Origin: Treponema vincentii F0403
GTDB lineage: Bacteria; Spirochaetota; Spirochaetia; Treponematales; Treponemataceae
Reading direction: 5' to 3'
DNA: 64,000 nucleotides
NCBI RefSeq assembly: GCF_000412995.1
Contig: NZ_KE332512.1
Span: forward strand, 1,566,694 to 1,630,693
In this document: positions 15,230 to 25,778 of the stretch, piece after piece
Layout of the letters: each line of letters starts with the position of its first letter
How positions within the stretch are numbered: the stretch's first letter is position 1
The notes under the pieces: generated by a model
What the model saw: the letters and a program-made list of their open reading frames with translations, nothing else
Told to the model about the DNA's origin: nothing
Databases searched by the model: none
Program-made: the position numbers and the translations under genes

Positions 15230-18200
15230 TTATTTAATCAAAACAAATTCTACTCGGCGGTTTTTCCACCAGTTGTCCTTGTCGGAAAGCGATGCAATCG
15301 GCTTTGTACCGCCAATACCAACGGACGAAAGTCTACTGCGTGAAACGCCTCTCTCAATCAGGAATCTGCGAACGGCATCGGCACGTGCTGCCGAAAGCGG
15401 TATCAGATCCTCTTTCTCTTCACGCTCCGTTCCACTCACATTATTTGCATGCCCTTCAACCTGAACCTTATATTCGGGAAACTTATTCAAGATCTCCGCG
15501 ATACGGGTTAACACCTTAATGTTTCGATCAACGACATTTTGCTCAAGTCCGTCAAAGTCCGCGGCATTCTTTCTAAAGATAATAGAAGGAACGGCTATCT
15601 TCAGTTTATCACCGTCGCGGATAACCAAAACGTCGATCGGAACATAACCCTTTACGACAGAGGTAAGGCCGATTTCATCGGTTACGGTAAAGGTATACGG
15701 ATAGTCGGTAGCAGATTGTACGGTTTCGCCTTTTAACGAACGCCCATCCCAGATAATCTGCTCGGTTATCTTATCCTTTCCTCCGGTACTCCAGAACAGC
15801 TTATTACCGGTATCTTCCGGTTCGCGGATTTCAAACGACCACTGCTTTACCTGGGTATCCGACTTTGCAGACAGATTAATAAAGAGTTCGTCTTCGTTAC
15901 CGTCATTATCCGGGCTGAAATACTTAGGTGACAGCTTAACACCAAGCTCAGGAGCCTTTGTCGAAGATATGAACGGAGCGGTACTGACAACCAACTCATC
16001 CCCTTTTGTGTAGCTCAAAGAAAGCTCAGCGATAAAGGTGCCGGACACAACCCTGCCTGAGTCGGCTTTGCCGTCCCACTGAATAGAAGGAGCAAGTGTG
16101 TCGCCTTTTTCGGACGACCACGTCTTTACCGGAGCGGCATTACTGTTATCCGCCGGTTTTATCGCAACCGACCATGAGGCCAGTCCGTCTTTCAGCGTTG
16201 TATGGACGGTCAAGTTTTGCGTATCTTTTACCCCGTCGCCGTTGGGCGAGAACGCCGGCAGTTCCGCAGTGATATAGGCTTTGGGTACGCGCGAATCAAT
16301 CACGATATTGTCGAGAGACTTGATTGTCCTATTACCTGCCGGATCCTGTGCAAAAATAGTATAGCGATAGGTTCCGTCGGGAACTTTATTACCTGAAGCA
16401 TCGGTTCCATCCCACACAAAATCGACAGCCTTTCCTTCCCAGGTAAAGTTCCGCACTTCCTTATTACCGGCTGCGGTAATACTGCCCGTCCAGAGATTTT
16501 CTGCAGAAGCTTTTTGCGTAACGGGTAAGTTCGGACGCTTTGCAGCGCTATCCGTCGAGAACACGAGGTACGGTGCAGAAATTTCCACTTCGGGATATTG
16601 CGTATCAAGCGTAATTCCGGAAACGGTTGATTTAGCCGTCTGTCCATTTGCAAGCGTTACATCGATCGAGGCGGAGTACGTGCCGTCTGAGCAAAGTTGT
16701 CCCTTTGCATCGCCCGCATCCGCGATACCGTCCCAGCTGATTGAAGCGGAAGGCGTACCGTTTCCTGAAAGTGTTTTTACGGCAGCACCTGATTTATCGT
16801 AGATTCCGAAAGTATAAGCAGCCGCTGGGGTATTCGATTTCAGTTTGGGAGAGAATACAATCGTATCCTGTACACCATCTTTGTTGGGAGAGAATGCCAG
16901 CATATTTGCAGATAAAATGACATCGGCTTTTTCGGTGTTCAGCTCGACCGAAACGGGAGTAGAATATCCGGTATTGCCGGCATCGTTTTTACCTACTAAC
17001 CGGTAAGCATATTTCCCGTCTGCAGCTAATGCCCCGGAGCTATTCCGTCCGTCCCATGCAAAGCTTGCAGCATTATCCTTGGTAATTGCAAAGCTGCGTA
17101 TCGGGCTGCCGCTCATATTACCGGCACCGTCAAGCGCATAAATTTCTGCAGTCCAGCTATCACCGGCACTTACCTGCTGAGTAAAGGTAACCGTATCAAG
17201 CTTTCCGTCACCGTCCGGCGAGAAAATAGCAGTCGAAGCCGTTACCGTTGCTTTAGGAGCAGTAACATTGAGGGTGAAAACCGGCGAAGATTCGCTTGGG
17301 GCATATCCGTTTACATACCGTGCGGAAAGTATTGCTTTGTAGTCACCTTCCGGTAAAACTTTTCCGTCTTTATCTTTCCCGTCAAAGGTGATTGCAGCGA
17401 TACGGCTATCGGTTAGCGTGCGTACCGTCGTTCCCCGTGCGTTTTGTATATCGATTTTCCATTCCTGCAAGCCGGTCTGAATCGGAATTGCCGGTGATAG
17501 GGTAATCGTATCTTTTACGCCGTCCCCGTTCGGAGAAAAGGCATTGGTGCTGATTGAAATACCAACCGACGGTTTAACGGTGTCTACGATAATATTGGGA
17601 ACCGACTGCGATGCGCTGTTTCCTGCACGGTCGGTAGCGGCAATTTTATAGGTGTAAATACCATCGGGAATAAATTCCCCGGAATCGTTCTTTCCGTCCC
17701 ATGCAAAGTCGGCAGGAGCGGCATTTATGGTATCAGCAGTACGCACAACCTTGTTAGCCGAATCGGTAATGGTTGCAACCCACTTATCTTCAACGGAGCC
17801 GCTCTGCCTGATAAGGAATGTATCCTTGTTCCCATCTCCGTCGGGGCTGAAAATCAACGCATTTTGACCGGAAGGCGGAGTAACGGTAATAACCGGCGGC
17901 GTATTATCGATAACTACGGCATAGCGTTCGGTTTTTGCCGTGTTATTATTATCGTCGGAAGCGGTAATGGTAAAATAGTAAGTTCCGTCGGGAGCGACCG
18001 AACCGGAATCAAGCATGCCGTCCCACCGCAGCGTTTCCGGTATTTCAACACCGGACTTCGCCTTTGTCAGGAGTTTCCAGAAAGACTTTCCGCTCAGCTG
18101 TGGACGAGCTTCTTTATTCGCAATGGTACGGACAACTTCGCCTTTTTCGTTTTCAAAAGCACATTCCCATGCCATCACATAGCGCTGGTCGGTAATCGAA

Positions 18201-19297
18201 AGCGGAAATTCCAGCACATCCTGCACACCGTCGTTATTGGGAGAAATATATTTTGTTTCGGGATAATCGATACTGATAACAGGCGCTGCGGTATCGGTCT
18301 TACCGACCTTTACATTAACGCCTGCACCGATTGCCCAAATGTTATTATAAAGAGGCTTAACGGCAAGCTGCGGGGTAATGTCGCTCTGTTCCCAGGCATT
18401 TGCTTCATTCGCATTTTTTGCTTTAATTTTAATCGAACAGGCAAGTCCGAATGAAGGAATATAGGTTTGCCGGTGATACAACGTTTCTACAAGATTGAAA
18501 TTCCAGCCTGCTTTAAAGGTAACCATGTCGGCAAACTTTAGATGTAAACCGGTGTCAAACACAAGGTTCTGAAAGGTCGGGAACGACAGATCAAAAGCCA
18601 TACCAAGCTTAAAGTTCTTTACCGATATGAAAGTCGTTGCAAAACCGACACGCGGAGTAAACATACCGGTAAAACCGCTCGTATTTGAGGAACCCCTCAC
18701 CCCGCCGAATCCGGCATTATACGGTTTACCCATACCGGTAATCGAAGCGCCGACTTTTGAATCCTTCGCAAATCCGAGGTCGCCGAATCGGTAGAGCACA
18801 CCGAGATCGGCGCCGACACCCCAGCCGGTACCGACAATGCCGTATAAACCGACACCGAGTGCCAGATTATCGGTTAAATCTTTTGAATACGAAAGCCGCA
18901 TCGAACCGGCCGTACCCCATTGCAGCGAATCAAACGATGAAGTAAAGAAATGAACATCGGTAGCAATAACACCCCATCGTGCGGGATACAAGAAGTCTAT
19001 GTTTGCCAAATGTCCTTTCCATCCATAATCATTAACGGTGTTCTTATTGAACCCGATAACGGCGGCATACGAAAGGTCAAAGATAATCCGCTGCTCATAC
19101 GCGGAAAGAGCAGGGTTTGTCGCCAATTCGGCAGGGTTTCCATCCCCAAACGGACCGCCGGTAACGCTTGCCTGACCGCCCAGTAAGTCGGAGGAAAAGA
19201 ACGTATTAGCGGACTCTCCTCCAACGGGCGGGTTATAAGCAAACAAGAATGTATATGCGCTGAATAATGCGCATAAAGTGAATACAACTCGTTTCAC
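15230..19297 (-). CDS. Giant surface protein: barrel-like N-terminus, FlgD-type Ig repeats, OmpA C-terminus
   Basis: A 1355-residue protein. The GTG start at 19297 is chosen because GAGGAGG lies 5 bases upstream. A signal peptide is followed by about 300 residues resembling a PorV-type barrel (YDYGW- and GVGLYG-like strands, MAFDLSF). Next come eight Ig-like modules, each opening with the calcium-loop-like pattern FSPNGDGVKDT (variants ISPNNDGVQD, FSPDGDGNKD, FSPDNDGNED; one degenerate) and containing a WDG turn, like the FlgD Ig-like fold. The last 110 residues form an OmpA domain with VQVEGHANN and NRRVEFVL, which binds peptidoglycan. It is probably a large structural link between outer membrane and cell wall. 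Confidence 0.85.
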   Translation of the reverse strand: MKRVVFTLCALFSAYTFLFAYNPPVGGESANTFFSSDLLGGQASVTGGPFGDGNPAELATNPALSAYEQRIIFDLSYAAVIGFNKNTVNDYGWKGHLANIDFLYPARWGVIATDVHFFTSSFDSLQWGTAGSMRLSYSKDLTDNLALGVGLYGIVGTGWGVGADLGVLYRFGDLGFAKDSKVGASITGMGKPYNAGFGGVRGSSNTSGFTGMFTPRVGFATTFISVKNFKLGMAFDLSFPTFQNLVFDTGLHLKFADMVTFKAGWNFNLVETLYHRQTYIPSFGLACSIKIKAKNANEANAWEQSDITPQLAVKPLYNNIWAIGAGVNVKVGKTDTAAPVISIDYPETKYISPNNDGVQDVLEFPLSITDQRYVMAWECAFENEKGEVVRTIANKEARPQLSGKSFWKLLTKAKSGVEIPETLRWDGMLDSGSVAPDGTYYFTITASDDNNNTAKTERYAVVIDNTPPVITVTPPSGQNALIFSPDGDGNKDTFLIRQSGSVEDKWVATITDSANKVVRTADTINAAPADFAWDGKNDSGEFIPDGIYTYKIAATDRAGNSASQSVPNIIVDTVKPSVGISISTNAFSPNGDGVKDTITLSPAIPIQTGLQEWKIDIQNARGTTVRTLTDSRIAAITFDGKDKDGKVLPEGDYKAILSARYVNGYAPSESSPVFTLNVTAPKATVTASTAIFSPDGDGKLDTVTFTQQVSAGDSWTAEIYALDGAGNMSGSPIRSFAITKDNAASFAWDGRNSSGALAADGKYAYRLVGKNDAGNTGYSTPVSVELNTEKADVILSANMLAFSPNKDGVQDTIVFSPKLKSNTPAAAYTFGIYDKSGAAVKTLSGNGTPSASISWDGIADAGDAKGQLCSDGTYSASIDVTLANGQTAKSTVSGITLDTQYPEVEISAPYLVFSTDSAAKRPNLPVTQKASAENLWTGSITAAGNKEVRNFTWEGKAVDFVWDGTDASGNKVPDGTYRYTIFAQDPAGNRTIKSLDNIVIDSRVPKAYITAELPAFSPNGDGVKDTQNLTVHTTLKDGLASWSVAIKPADNSNAAPVKTWSSEKGDTLAPSIQWDGKADSGRVVSGTFIAELSLSYTKGDELVVSTAPFISSTKAPELGVKLSPKYFSPDNDGNEDELFINLSAKSDTQVKQWSFEIREPEDTGNKLFWSTGGKDKITEQIIWDGRSLKGETVQSATDYPYTFTVTDEIGLTSVVKGYVPIDVLVIRDGDKLKIAVPSIIFRKNAADFDGLEQNVVDRNIKVLTRIAEILNKFPEYKVQVEGHANNVSGTEREEKEDLIPLSAARADAVRRFLIERGVSRSRLSSVGIGGTKPIASLSDKDNWWKNRRVEFVLIK

Positions 19298-19371
19298 AAA
19301 ATCCTCCTCAATAGGGTATCTCAAAAAACTTTTGTTTCTTAGAGATGGCTAAATATATACGATATAACTAC

Positions 19372-20529
19372 TTATTTTAGAACGGAGAACGGATTGATGA
19401 GGCTCCCGTTTTTATAAATAGACAAATGTAAATGCGGCCCTGTGGAATATCCCGTATTGCCGACCGCGCCGACGATAGCTCCTTGCGTAACATACTGCCC
19501 CCGTTTTACAGAGACAGCCGATAAATGACCGTAGAGAGACTGATACCCCCGGTCATGGGTGATAATCACATAGTTGCCGAAAATACGGTTAAATCCCGTT
19601 TCTGCAATTCTCCCGTCTAACGTTGCCTTAACCGGCGTACCGATAGGTGCAGCCAAGTCAACCCCCGTATGGAAGCTCCGCGCACCGGTAAAAGGGTCGC
19701 TCCGATATCCGAACGGCGAAGTAAGTCTCCCCTGTATCGGATAGATAAACAGCTCACCGAGAGCTTTCCGCAGCTCAAACGACGAAAGCGATGCGCCGGG
19801 GATAAACAGTTTTTGCCCGACGGACAGGGTTTCCTGCGTTAAATCGTTGGCGTCAAGCAAAGCCGTAACGGTTACTTTATGCGCCGCCGCAATACCTGCA
19901 AGCGTTTCGTTCTTTTTAACCGTATACAAAAGACCGTCCGCCGAAGGTATCCGCAGCGCCTGCCCTGCGCTAATCCGGCGCGCATTATCGATATTATTAA
20001 CCGATAGCAGCGTACCGAAATTCCGCAGCCCCGCACGGGAGGCAATACCGCTGACCGTATCTCCTTTCCTTACCGTATAATCCGTAAACGTTACCGTCGA
20101 AACATAATCGTTCGCGGCAGGTACGGAGAGTTGATCGGTAAAACCGTCCTGTTCCGGGAACACGTATGAATGCAAAGCACGGCTGAACGAAGGTTCCTCG
20201 CTAAAGGTCATCCTACGGATAGAATACGCGCCTGCACCGCCGCGCAATAATGAACCGGCCAGCACTGCATATACAATACTCAAAACCAATAGAAAAGGCA
20301 AAGGGTTGAATCGTATCCGCGGTACTGCACGGCTGGAAACCGTGCGGTGCTTTGTATATGATGATCCGCCGCCGTTAAAACCGGAAAGAAGACGCATATC
20401 TGCTGCTACGGCTGCCTGACCGGCTGAGCCGCCTGTATAACCGCTTCTATGCTTTACTTGAACCGCAAACGACATAGCATCGCTTTGTAACAGATCCATA
20501 TCGGATGCATGATACGTTATTATATCCAT
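19372..20529 (-). CDS. LysM-M23 family peptidoglycan endopeptidase
   Basis: A 385-residue protein. A membrane segment lies at about 74-96 (LPFLLVLSIVYAVLAG). Two LysM repeats follow (YTVRKGDTVSGIASRAG and YTVKKNETLAGIAAAH), then an M23 domain with the zinc ligands in FHTGVDLAAPIGTPV, the GNYVIITHD strand, YGHLS and PHLHLSIYKNG. All M23 motifs (HxxxD, HxH) are intact, so it should cut peptide cross-links, or act as an EnvC/NlpD-like activator. It is the gene immediately upstream of the OmpA-like giant protein, in the same direction, consistent with an envelope cluster. Confidence 0.9.
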   Translation of the reverse strand: MDIITYHASDMDLLQSDAMSFAVQVKHRSGYTGGSAGQAAVAADMRLLSGFNGGGSSYTKHRTVSSRAVPRIRFNPLPFLLVLSIVYAVLAGSLLRGGAGAYSIRRMTFSEEPSFSRALHSYVFPEQDGFTDQLSVPAANDYVSTVTFTDYTVRKGDTVSGIASRAGLRNFGTLLSVNNIDNARRISAGQALRIPSADGLLYTVKKNETLAGIAAAHKVTVTALLDANDLTQETLSVGQKLFIPGASLSSFELRKALGELFIYPIQGRLTSPFGYRSDPFTGARSFHTGVDLAAPIGTPVKATLDGRIAETGFNRIFGNYVIITHDRGYQSLYGHLSAVSVKRGQYVTQGAIVGAVGNTGYSTGPHLHLSIYKNGSLINPFSVLK

Positions 20530-20566
20530 AGTTACACTATCGGCAAAAAAACGGAAGACAAAAGAC

Positions 20567-22417
20567 CTACTTAATTTGGAATTTGTTTACCGCATTTGTC
20601 AAATTTTCGACTAATGTTTTACCTTGTTGTGCAACCGTATTGACTTCCTGTACTGACCGGTTTATTTGCACCGCACCGCTTGCCATTTCGTTCATATTGT
20701 TGGTAATAAACCGTGTGAGGTCGTCAAGTTTGTGCATCTCTCCAGCAACCTGTTCTCCGCCCTTGAGCATCTCCGAAGAACCGCTTTTAACCTCTGCGGT
20801 AACCGCATTGATATCTTTAATGGCCGCTAAGACTTCCCCGCTTCCTTTTTCCTGCTCTTTCATTGAATCCATAAGAGCGGCACTCATGGTGTTAACTTGT
20901 CCGGAAAGATCAAAAATAGTAGTGAATTTTTCTTCGACACTCTTTGAAGAATCCGTTAAGCTATCGATTTCGCCGCCAAGGGCTTTAAGCGTTGAGGTAA
21001 TATTTTTACCTTGTGCAGAAGATTCTTCTGCAAGCTTTCTAATTTCGTCTGCGACAACCGCAAAACCTTTACCTGCTTCTCCCGCATGTGCCGCCTCAAT
21101 CGCGGCGTTCATTGCAAGAAGGTTTGTCTGGCTTGCAATATTTTGTATAACATTGCTTGCATCGATAAGCCCGCCCGAAGCCTCTGCGATCTTCTGTGTT
21201 ACCTCAGCTGAATTTACGATTGTCCGCTTACCGTCAGCTGTTGCGGCGGCAAGCTGTTTAACGATATCATCAGTCTTTTCCAGTGTTTGAGTAATCGAAA
21301 CAATATTCGCCGTCATCTGCTCGATAGAGGATGAAGACTGTGCGACGCTTTCAGCCTGGACCTCAATACCGGAATTCAGCTGTTTAATTGTTCTCACGAT
21401 TTCTTCGATAGTGGCAGCCATTTCGCTCACGCTTGCCGCCTGCGCTATGATCTGCTGCTTTACCCCTTCAATATTCGCACTGACGTGATTAACGGAACTT
21501 GCGCTTTCCGTTGTATTTGACGACAAGACGCCGATAGCCTCGCCCATCGCTTGAGTATCCGTTTTTACACCGGCAAGCAATGCTACCGTATTATCATAGA
21601 ATCGGTTCAGCCGCGTAACGAGCAGTCCGAATATATCGCGCCGGTTGATTTCAAGATGCTCGGCAATAAAGTTTCCCTCTGCCAGCTTATCCGTAAATTG
21701 AAGTATAGACTCTATTTCGTCATTGGTACCCTTGTAAAGCGTGTAGTTGATAAAAACGGCACCCCCGATCGTAATAACCGATAAGGGCAGCATAGTATGC
21801 GTCAACGTAAAAACAATATCGCGGCCGTTATACAAAGTTGCGATAAAAGGAGCTACGCAAAGAAAAAAAATCCCGGTAAAAAGCGCAAATCCTACGGCAA
21901 CCCCACGCCCCGTATACGACATTGTAATATGTTTTTTTTCGAGCGGTAAAAATTTTACGTATCTTTCAAGCCGTTGTAGCCACACTACATAAAAGAAGAG
22001 CGAGACAAAAAACATACTGCCCATTGCCGCTAAGGCGGTTGCAACAAACCTGACCCAATCCCGTTCACCTATCCATAACAATGCCAGTACCGGTACGGAG
22101 CCCGAAAGCAGGAACGGCACGATGACACTCGCAATCGAATACACGGCTACGGCTTTATTTGCCCTGTCGATGCCGTTATGCTCCGAATAACAGTTTTTAA
22201 TACACGGCATACATTTCCGATACAGCAGCACCGGAACCGATAAGGTAGTACAAAGCCCAAATAGTGCCGGCGGACTCATAAAAATACGAGCCAGCTCTTC
22301 ATCAGGTACTATCTTTGCAAACCATCCATATAGAAACGTTAAGCCGAAAAGGCCGTTAAAAATTAAAAAATTTAATATAAAAAGCGACTTCGACGTTTTA
22401 GAAACTGAATAATCCAT
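20567..22417 (-). CDS. Methyl-accepting chemotaxis protein with a six-helix membrane sensor
   Basis: A 616-residue protein. The N-terminal 240 residues contain about six membrane helices and no sizeable periplasmic ligand domain. A HAMP-like region follows ([15 protein letters not shown]), then the cytoplasmic signalling coiled coil with the conserved hairpin tip [20 protein letters not shown], followed by [19 protein letters not shown]. These are the CheA/CheW contact motifs. The signal would be sensed in the membrane. It reports to the flagellar motor through CheA. Confidence 0.93.
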   Translation of the reverse strand: MDYSVSKTSKSLFILNFLIFNGLFGLTFLYGWFAKIVPDEELARIFMSPPALFGLCTTLSVPVLLYRKCMPCIKNCYSEHNGIDRANKAVAVYSIASVIVPFLLSGSVPVLALLWIGERDWVRFVATALAAMGSMFFVSLFFYVVWLQRLERYVKFLPLEKKHITMSYTGRGVAVGFALFTGIFFLCVAPFIATLYNGRDIVFTLTHTMLPLSVITIGGAVFINYTLYKGTNDEIESILQFTDKLAEGNFIAEHLEINRRDIFGLLVTRLNRFYDNTVALLAGVKTDTQAMGEAIGVLSSNTTESASSVNHVSANIEGVKQQIIAQAASVSEMAATIEEIVRTIKQLNSGIEVQAESVAQSSSSIEQMTANIVSITQTLEKTDDIVKQLAAATADGKRTIVNSAEVTQKIAEASGGLIDASNVIQNIASQTNLLAMNAAIEAAHAGEAGKGFAVVADEIRKLAEESSAQGKNITSTLKALGGEIDSLTDSSKSVEEKFTTIFDLSGQVNTMSAALMDSMKEQEKGSGEVLAAIKDINAVTAEVKSGSSEMLKGGEQVAGEMHKLDDLTRFITNNMNEMASGAVQINRSVQEVNTVAQQGKTLVENLTNAVNKFQIK

Positions 22418-22477
22418 ATATTTACTTCTCCTATTACTAACAATTATCGGGGCATCGCTTAGTTAATTTTACGGTTT

Positions 22478-23818
22478 TTATGCGGTCTGTTTTACCGCCT
22501 TGCCTTTGCCACCAAGCGATCCGAATAAGAATGCGCCGATAATCGCAGGGATAAGCCACGCAACACCGATATTCGCAAGCGGGAGTTTTTGCAGTGCTGC
22601 TGCCAACCCTTCAAACGACACGGTTTTTGTACCGAATAAACCTAAAAAATCGTTTACAATACCTTCGGTTGAAGCAAAGGCTTGCAAACAGCTGACTATC
22701 AGCGTACCGACCGTCCCACCGACATAGTAGTACCGGTTAGGAATATAGTCATCCAAAAGATTCATAACCGTTAACAGAATACAAACGGGATACAGCGCTT
22801 CCAAGAGCGGCACCGAATAGCGGATGATGTTTTCTACCCCGTAGTTGGCAAGCCAGCAGCTGAATACCGACACAACAATGACTATCGCCTCATAAGACAC
22901 TTTATTGTGGAATAGTTTTTTAAAGAAATGCCCGGCGGTAGCCGTTAAACCGATTGCAGTGGTAAGGCAGGCAAAGGCAATCGAAAGTGAAAGAATCACT
23001 TTTCCGGTATGACCCCATAAACTTGCGCAAATATTGATCAAAAGCGCGGTACGGCTGATATCCTTCGGAAACACCTGAGAAGCCGAAGCCCCTGCATGCA
23101 GCAATCCGCCGTATACCAGCAACAACCCCACCGCAGCGATTAAGCCGGCGGAAAGGTTGATCTTTAAGAGCGATTTCCTGTCGGAATACCCGCGCTCCTT
23201 AATATTATTGATGATAATCGTTGCAAACAGCATAGCTGCAAGCGCATCCATCGTTTGATATCCCTCTAAGAAGCCTTTTAAGAAAAAATTCTGCGGAGGA
23301 GGATTTTCAAGCGGCCCGAGCGGGACAATAAAGGCACGGATAACAATAGCGGCAAGCACGATAATAAGCACCGGCGTTAAATATTTACCGATGGTATCGA
23401 TAACCTTTGACGGTTTAATCGAAAAGATCAATACGATTGTAAAGAAAATAATAGAACTGACTAAGGGGCTTATCGACGTAGTGAAAGGGAGTACTCCAAT
23501 CTCATACGTGGTTGCCGCCGTCCGCGGCAGGGCTAACAGCGGGCCGATCCCCAACATAATGACGGTACCGAACACAACTGCAAAAACGGGATGAACCTTG
23601 CCGGCAAAGTGCTGCACATCGCCGCCTGCTTTTCCCATTGCAAAAATACCCAAAATCGGAATACAAATGCCGGTAATAGAGAAGGCGATAAATGTAATAA
23701 ACCATTCACTGCCTGTCATAAAGCCGAGCAGCGGCGGAAAGATAAGATTCCCGGCGCCGAAAAACATTGCAAAAAGCGCAAAACCGACAATGATACAGTC
23801 TCTAAAGCCTTTCTTCAT
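22478..23818 (-). CDS. brnQ: Branched-chain amino acid:cation symporter
   Basis: The 446-residue protein starts at ATG 23818, behind GAGGGG. It has about 12 membrane helices. The N-terminal motif FAMFFGAGNLIFPP and the following SITGICIPILGI are signatures of the BrnQ family of Na+ or H+ coupled Leu/Ile/Val importers. A second conserved stretch is LALPRTAATTYEIG. It is a plain, full-length member. The gene is followed at a short distance by the chemoreceptor gene in the same direction; a functional link is not evident. Confidence 0.93.
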   Translation of the reverse strand: MKKGFRDCIIVGFALFAMFFGAGNLIFPPLLGFMTGSEWFITFIAFSITGICIPILGIFAMGKAGGDVQHFAGKVHPVFAVVFGTVIMLGIGPLLALPRTAATTYEIGVLPFTTSISPLVSSIIFFTIVLIFSIKPSKVIDTIGKYLTPVLIIVLAAIVIRAFIVPLGPLENPPPQNFFLKGFLEGYQTMDALAAMLFATIIINNIKERGYSDRKSLLKINLSAGLIAAVGLLLVYGGLLHAGASASQVFPKDISRTALLINICASLWGHTGKVILSLSIAFACLTTAIGLTATAGHFFKKLFHNKVSYEAIVIVVSVFSCWLANYGVENIIRYSVPLLEALYPVCILLTVMNLLDDYIPNRYYYVGGTVGTLIVSCLQAFASTEGIVNDFLGLFGTKTVSFEGLAAALQKLPLANIGVAWLIPAIIGAFLFGSLGGKGKAVKQTA

Positions 23819-23893
23819 CGTTAAACCCCTCATATATTGGATTGGGGATGCCGCAAAAACAGGTTGTTTTTCGGACAATCCCAGCCCTATTAT

Positions 23894-25558
23894 CTACGCT
23901 AATCCATCGATATAACCGTTTACAAGATCGATGCGGAGAGCCTGCGGTTCTTTAGGAAGTCCCGGCATCCGCATCATGTCCCCCATAACGGCAACAATCA
24001 TTTCCGCACCGTTGTTCACGACAATCTCACGAACTGTCATGTCGAACTGCTCCGGGACGCCGAGTTTTTTCGGGTCGTCGGAAAAAGAATACTGTGTTTT
24101 TGCAATACATACCGGATAGGAATCCGCACCCCACGTGCTTATCCGCTTGAGTGTTTTTTCCGCTTCCGGTTGGTAAGTAACGGTTTTTGCGCCGTATACT
24201 TGTTTACATATTTTTTCGATTTTTGTCTTGATTCCGTCGCTATCCTGATAGGTAAAGACAAGCGGCTTTGACGGTTCGGTTTCAATCAAGCCGGAAACGG
24301 TGCGGGCAAAATCCGCTGCACCGGCGCCCCCCTCGTAAAAAGCGCTGCTTACCGCAAACGGTACGCCGGTATTCCGGCAATAGGCGCGGAGGCACTCGAC
24401 TTCTTCTTCGGTATCGTAATCGTATTTATTCAATACCACCAACACCGTCTGTCCGAACTTCCGCATATTCTCTACATGCTTGTCCATATTTTTAAACCCG
24501 TGGGCAAGCGCTTCTCTATTAGGCTTAGCGAGCTCCGCTTCAGGAACGCCGCCGTGCAGCTTTAGTCCGCCGGTCGTAACGGCAAGCACGGTTAAGGCCG
24601 GAGCAAGTCCTGCTTTGCGGCATTTAATATCAAAAAACTTTTCGGCGCCTAAATCTGCCCCGAACCCTGCTTCGGTAATAACATAATCGCCATACGTAAG
24701 CGCCGTTTCGGTCGCGATAACGGAATTGCAGCCGTGTGCGATATTTGCAAACGGCCCGCCGTGTACGAATGCAGGGGTGTTTTCGGTGGTTTGCACCAAA
24801 TTCGGGTCGAGCGCTTTTTTAAGTAATACGGTAATTGCTCCGGCAACGCCGAGGTCTTTAACCGTAAACGGCGTATTATCCGGCCGGTAACCGAGGATAA
24901 TCTTTTCTATACGGCGGCGCAGGTCGTCCATGTCCGAAGCAAGGCACAAAATCGCCATAATTTCAGAAGCGGCGGTTATGTCAAACCCCGACTCTGCGGG
25001 AACACCGTTTCCGTCCCCAAGGCCGGTAACAATCGAGCGGAGTGCCCGGTCATTAACGTCGAGCACTCTTTTCCAAATAACTTTTTTTAACCCTTGGGGT
25101 GTATTTTGCGTCCTAAACACGTAGTTATCCAGCAACGCGCTGATCATATTGTGTGCGGAGGTAATAGCGTGAAAGTCGCCCGTAAAATGCAAATTGATGT
25201 CTTCCATGGGAAGCACCTGTGCATAACCGCCGCCGGCCGCCCCGCCTTTCATCCCGAAACAGGGACCGAGCGAAGGTTCCCGCAGCGCCAATACCGCATT
25301 TTTACCGATTTTCTGTAACCCAAGTGCAAGCCCAATCGAAACCGTTGTCTTACCGATACCCGCCTTTGTCGGTGTCATGGATGTAACAAGGATGAGTTTA
25401 TGCTCTTTTACACGGGAAGGACGGATAGCTGTATACGGAATTTTTGCCATATAAAAGCCGTAAGGAATTACGGAATCGGAATCTATCCCCAGTTCCGCAG
25501 CAATTTCTCGGATCGGTTTAAGAGGAGTCTCGCGCGCTATCTGAATATCGGTTTTCAT
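23894..25558 (-). CDS. fhs: Formate-tetrahydrofolate ligase
   Basis: The 554-residue protein is full length for the family. The ATP-binding motif [20 protein letters not shown], the substrate region [20 protein letters not shown] and [19 protein letters not shown] are all present. It ligates formate to tetrahydrofolate, giving 10-formyl-THF for one-carbon metabolism. ATG 25558 is chosen for correct family length. No Shine-Dalgarno sequence is visible, but a TATAGT lies 12 bases upstream, so the leader is very short. Confidence 0.95.
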   Translation of the reverse strand: MKTDIQIARETPLKPIREIAAELGIDSDSVIPYGFYMAKIPYTAIRPSRVKEHKLILVTSMTPTKAGIGKTTVSIGLALGLQKIGKNAVLALREPSLGPCFGMKGGAAGGGYAQVLPMEDINLHFTGDFHAITSAHNMISALLDNYVFRTQNTPQGLKKVIWKRVLDVNDRALRSIVTGLGDGNGVPAESGFDITAASEIMAILCLASDMDDLRRRIEKIILGYRPDNTPFTVKDLGVAGAITVLLKKALDPNLVQTTENTPAFVHGGPFANIAHGCNSVIATETALTYGDYVITEAGFGADLGAEKFFDIKCRKAGLAPALTVLAVTTGGLKLHGGVPEAELAKPNREALAHGFKNMDKHVENMRKFGQTVLVVLNKYDYDTEEEVECLRAYCRNTGVPFAVSSAFYEGGAGAADFARTVSGLIETEPSKPLVFTYQDSDGIKTKIEKICKQVYGAKTVTYQPEAEKTLKRISTWGADSYPVCIAKTQYSFSDDPKKLGVPEQFDMTVREIVVNNGAEMIVAVMGDMMRMPGLPKEPQALRIDLVNGYIDGLA

Positions 25559-25645
25559 GCGGGCGAGTGTACTATAAACGTATAAAAAAAACAAGCAGAA
25601 GTTAAGGCAGGGGCAGGGCTAACGGCATCTTAGCCTCCAATTTAC

Positions 25646-25697
25646 AATCAACAACCCCGACGCAAGCGTCGGGGTATTAAACCCTCCGCACGAATAA
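25646..25697. repeat. REP-like dispersed repeat, copy 2 (inverted)
   Basis: AATCAACAA, then the hairpin CCCCGACGC-AA-GCGTCGGGG, then TATTAAACCCTCCGCACGAA. It lies between the divergent fhs and licCA genes, so it cannot serve as a simple terminator here. Confidence 0.8.
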
Positions 25698-25711
25698 AGA
25701 AAGAAGATCTC

Positions 25712-25769
25712 TTTTGTTCACTTTTTATCGTTAATACTATTGACAGTGAACAAAAAACCGGCATATACT
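25712..25769 (+). promoter_or_regulatory. Promoter and palindromic operator of the choline operon
   Basis: TTGACA (25740-25745), an 18-bp spacer and TATACT (25764-25769) make a near-consensus promoter. The arms TTTTGTTCACT (25712-25722) and AGTGAACAAAA (25745-25755) form a perfect 11-bp inverted repeat overlapping the -35 and spacer, a likely repressor site. Because licCA begins with a DNA-binding domain, self-regulation is a reasonable guess. Confidence 0.65.
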
Positions 25770-25778
25770 CCGGTTTAT

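Noticed and set aside
17864-18454. Long plus-strand frame opposite the giant OmpA-like gene
   Set aside because: It lies wholly within the coding region of the large protein, which has clear domains; the shadow has no family pattern and no ribosome site.
20583-21290. Plus-strand frame of 235 residues opposite the chemoreceptor
   Set aside because: It is a reversed reading of the coiled-coil signalling domain, rich in Ser/Ala/Cys with no motif.
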